The notes under the pieces are model-generated. The model saw nothing but the letters and a program-made list of their open reading frames with translations, was not told the DNA's origin and did not search any database. A stretch of DNA of 41,472 nt, from NCBI GenBank assembly GCA_019677205.1, contig JAAMXY010000874.1, positions 1-41,472 of the forward strand, given 5' to 3'. The DNA is from Pinguiococcus pyrenoidosus. Lineage: Eukaryota > Sar > Pinguiophyceae > Pinguiochrysidales > Pinguiochrysidaceae. A program made the position numbers and the translations under genes. Of the stretch, positions 39,010 through 41,472 are shown one piece after another (positions within the stretch are counted from its first letter, which is position 1; every line of letters begins with the position of its first letter).

Positions 39010-39285
39010 GTCGGAACCTGGCTTGTGTGTGGAGCGAAAGCGGATCGCACTGCACAGGGAGTTGAAGCCCCGCGGGAGGGACATCGTAGCCCCTGGCGTG
39101 TCTCGCGGATTGACAAGCTGAACACGAGACAAACCGCAACAGCAAAACGTAGAAGCATGCAACAGCAAAACGTAGAAGCATGCAACAGCAAAACGTAGAA
39201 GCATGCAACAGCAAAACGTAGAAACATGCAACAGCAATACTTAGAAGCATTCCGCAGCAAAAATTTCGAAGCACTCCGCAGCTTT
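39010..39285. other. Convergent intergenic region with minisatellite
   Basis: About 275 bases between the stop codons of the DHX37 and ASCH genes. Half of it is a 23-bp minisatellite. Confidence 0.6.
39136..39274. repeat. 23-bp minisatellite
   Basis: Three exact copies of a 23-bp unit beginning gcaacagcaaaacgtagaag, a fourth with one change, a fifth with two changes and a sixth diverged. It ends a few bases from the ASCH gene stop, so it lies in that gene's 3' UTR. Confidence 0.9.
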
Positions 39286-40067
39286 CTATCCATGCTCCTC
39301 CTCTTCCTCTGCCTCCACGAGATCAATCACCTCCCTGGCCTTCTCTCCTTGCTCTCCCCTGGGCTTCTTCGCTCTGCGAGGGCTCTTGCTCTTGGCCGCC
39401 TGCCTGCCCCGCTCCTCGTTCTCCTCGGCCAGCCTGTCCAGGCCGCCGGCGGCCTCCATGGCCGCGTGGAAGTCCATGTGGTTGGGGCAGCTCTCGGCGT
39501 CCACGTCATCCAGCTGCTGCGTCGCGCCGTCGGTGTCGCGCCGAGGCAGGGTCCAGACCCGCATCTTGCCTGCACATCTCCAGGGGAGGATCATCTTGCG
39601 GGGCGTTTGGCAGAGGGCCAGGTACTGCGAGTCACTCTCCAGCAGCAGGGTCTCCGGCAGCTGTGCTACAGCGCAGAGCCGCCGCAGCTGCGGCTTGGTC
39701 ACCACTGCGGCCACTGTGACACAGCCTAAGAGGCACGAGAGGGGGTACTTGGGGAACTCCAGAGCCGTCCCATCCAGTCCCTCCGCTTCGTATAGCGCCC
39801 GGTACTGCTCTTCAACGCCTTCGATCTCTTCCGGCGTCGGCTCTCTAGCAGCGGCTGTAGAGTAGGAGGACAATGCGCGTCGCGTGAGAGTCGCAAGATG
39901 ATGCGGAGAGAGCAGCGAGACCGGGCACCGTGGATCCATAGGATACGTGGGAAAGGCCCCCGGATGCGCCAGCTGCGGCCCTCCACGCGCTTGATGTTGC
40001 TCACGAGCAGCGAGGCCCAGGGCTGGTGCAGCGTGAGAGCGTCGCAAGGGAGGCTCTTCGCCGCCAT
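39286..40067 (-). CDS. ASCH-domain protein, TRIP4/ASC-1 type
   Basis: Two exons on the minus strand: 39929-40067 and 39286-39854, giving 235 residues. The segment LTLHQPWASLLVSNIKRVEG followed by RSW is nearly the human TRIP4 ASCH sequence. It continues with ILWIHA after splicing, then YPLSCLLGCVTVAAVV and ESDSQYLALCQTPRKMILPW, as in TRIP4. The ASCH fold binds RNA or modified nucleobases; in TRIP4 it forms the C-terminal half of the transcription coactivator and ribosome-rescue ASC-1 complex. The zinc-finger half of TRIP4 is absent, so this is a stand-alone version. The C-terminus is disordered and basic (KSPRRAKKPRGE), then EVIDLVEAEEEEEHG, which fits a SUMO-interaction motif. The start at 40067 was chosen because the ASCH core begins ten residues later; the longer upstream frame has no protein character. 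Confidence 0.88.
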
Positions 40068-40832
40068 CTCCTGCCTGCTGCGCTGTGGAATAGCGGCGGA
40101 AGGGAAGAAGACGGCGGCAAAAAGCAAAAAGCAAAAAGCGCCGAAACCGGAAGGGTGGGACAGACGGACGCGAACGGAAAATGGGGGAAAAGGAAGCGGC
40201 GCTTCCGTCTGTCCTGGCGGTCGGCGGTCGGTGACCTCGGTGACACGCTCTGGAACCAGGAACGCGAAGAATGTCCAAACAACGGTTCCAGTCAAACTGG
40301 TTGTCACAGCTGCCGGGCTTCTTCCGCGCGTACTTCCGGCCACCAAACGCCGCTCGACGTCTGCGGTGCTCTCGGGCCATCCAGGCCGCCGGTTGCGCGT
40401 TGGCGATTCCTACAAATGCCCCTCTCACATAGATATTTACCATGCTCACCCCGCACATGAGTTCAACGGTGTCGGCAATTGGTTGTTGACACCACACGCG
40501 TTTCAAGTGGAATTCTTTGGCGGGCAGCAGAGCACAAGATATCAAAGGCGCGAATTGTTCACGCGTTGTATGTCGCGCGGCGTGCCACGCCAGCCCCTAA
40601 TTGGCCAGAAATCTCGGAATCGCCCCGCATGGTGCGCAAGTGGTGTTCCGGCCCCTATCGGCTCCGCAGTTACGTGGAATAGCGGCTTTCAAAGTTTTGT
40701 TTGATTCTGCGACGAAGACATTCCCACATGTTATGGAGGCCCCCAAAACCCTTCCTCGTCGTCGCACGGAGCTCCGCCGCGCCGCGCCCGCCAAGCAAGT
40801 CGTCGCCGACACCGGCTCGTTCAGCAAGCAGC
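40068..40832. other. Divergent promoter region, ASCH and calponin-type genes
   Basis: About 765 bases between two head-to-head genes. Contains a small gcaaaaa repeat at 40117-40139, near the ASCH ATG. No coding frame is supported. Confidence 0.55.
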
Positions 40833-41472
40833 ATGGGGGACATCGACATGATGGACGCGCAGAACTGGATCGAGGACGTCACCGGCGAGCAGTTCGGGGG
40901 TAAAGATCGAGCATTGCCTTCCCGACACCTCTGCCCAGCTTGCAAGGCCGCTCACCGCGCCTCGCGTCGCCAACAGGAGAGAGCTTCCACGATAAGCTGA
41001 AGAACGGCGTCCTGCTCTGCAAGCTCATCAACTGCATCAAGCCGGGCGCCATCACCAAGGTGCGCCCCAAACGTCAAGGACACCAGAAGCGTCGATGTGT
41101 CCAGTGCCAGACTCGGGCATCGCCACGGGTCCGCGGGGGAATCGATGCGTGGGAGGGCACCTGCAAGCGATTTTGAGATGGGCCTGAGAATTGCTTTGCG
41201 AACTGAGGCTCGGAGGGGAAGAAAAGCGCCGTGGCGCCGTTGACATCTTGAGGTGCTGCGGCCCGATCCTGACCTGACCTGTCCGCTCTGCTCCCGGCCT
41301 TCTGCTTTCTGCCGACGCGCAGGTGAGCGAGTCCCGCTTCGTGTTCAAGAACATCGAGAACGTGTGGAAATTCTGCAACGCGTGCAAGGAGATGGGCGTG
41401 CCCGACTCCGTGCTGCCGCAGGCGCCGGACTTCTACGAGGGCAAGAACGTCGAGAAGATGGTCAGCTGCCTG
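40833..41472 (+). CDS. Calponin-homology protein, transgelin/calponin type, 5' part
   Basis: Three exons, 40833-40899, 40977-41059 and 41323 to the window end, with matching phases; the rest lies beyond 41472. The peptide MGDIDMMDAQNWIEDVTGEQ starts a single CH domain. It continues with FHDKLKNGVLLCKLINCIKP, then SESRFVFKNIENVWKFCNAC, then DFYEGKNVEKMV. These are the calponin/transgelin landmarks (W-I-E-x-V-T-G, L-x-x-G-V-x-L-C-x-L-I-N, Y-E-G-K-N). Single-CH proteins of this type bind and cross-link actin filaments. An in-frame ATG at 40701 would add 44 residues rich in Pro/Ser; the 40833 ATG fits family length better. Confidence 0.93.

Overview
This window is nuclear DNA of a photosynthetic eukaryote, most likely a stramenopile alga or another lineage with a red-type secondary plastid (for example a haptophyte). 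Most genes are split by short GT-AG introns (47 to about 500 nt). Three genes begin with an ER signal peptide whose cleavage region ends in Ala followed by Phe (SA-FRVPP, ASA-FVVP, AAA-FILREP). That is the classic bipartite presequence for secondary red plastids. A fourth gene carries the Cys-rich CC-x3-C-x2-C...CC motif and Pro/Ser/Thr linkers common in secreted algal stramenopile proteins. Species cannot be set from the sequence alone. Codon third positions are GC-rich, and the standard code fits all genes.

Layout, left to right: 3' part of a secreted Cys-rich protein (1-1011, +); SIRT6/7-type sirtuin (1545-3232, +); WD40 protein (3859-5907, -); kinesin-14 (6533-9326, +); 3' exons of an unrecognised gene cut by an assembly gap (9542-10221, -); an unresolved 1.6 kb stretch; signal-peptide 2OG-Fe(II) prolyl-hydroxylase-like protein (11885-13335, +); thylakoid-lumen-type protein (13446-14042, -); membrane-anchored GH63/MGH1-like glycosidase (14582-16984, +); small plastid protein (17373-18486, -); Deg/HtrA protease with PDZ region (19328-21513, +); a plastid-targeted membrane protein with a frame break (22305-25201, -); a 2 kb gene-poor stretch; an intronless 1679-residue LRR-ankyrin-Roc-COR-kinase protein (27245-32284, -); a C5orf34-like protein (32669-34479, -); intronless DHX37/Dhr1 helicase (34687-39009, +); a TRIP4-type ASCH protein (39286-40067, -); and the 5' part of a calponin/transgelin-type protein (40833 to window end, +).

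This is a typical compact protist region of unrelated housekeeping genes, not an operon or a defence island. Genes mostly alternate in strand, which gives convergent 3' ends (several with short tandem repeats between them) and divergent promoter regions. The most unusual locus is the LRR-Roc-kinase gene: it has no introns, about eleven nearly identical 87-bp LRR units, and the domain order LRR then ankyrin then Roc-COR-kinase. Several reading frames in the window need one extra base to stay open, which suggests base-deletion errors in the assembly and matters for anyone using these gene models.
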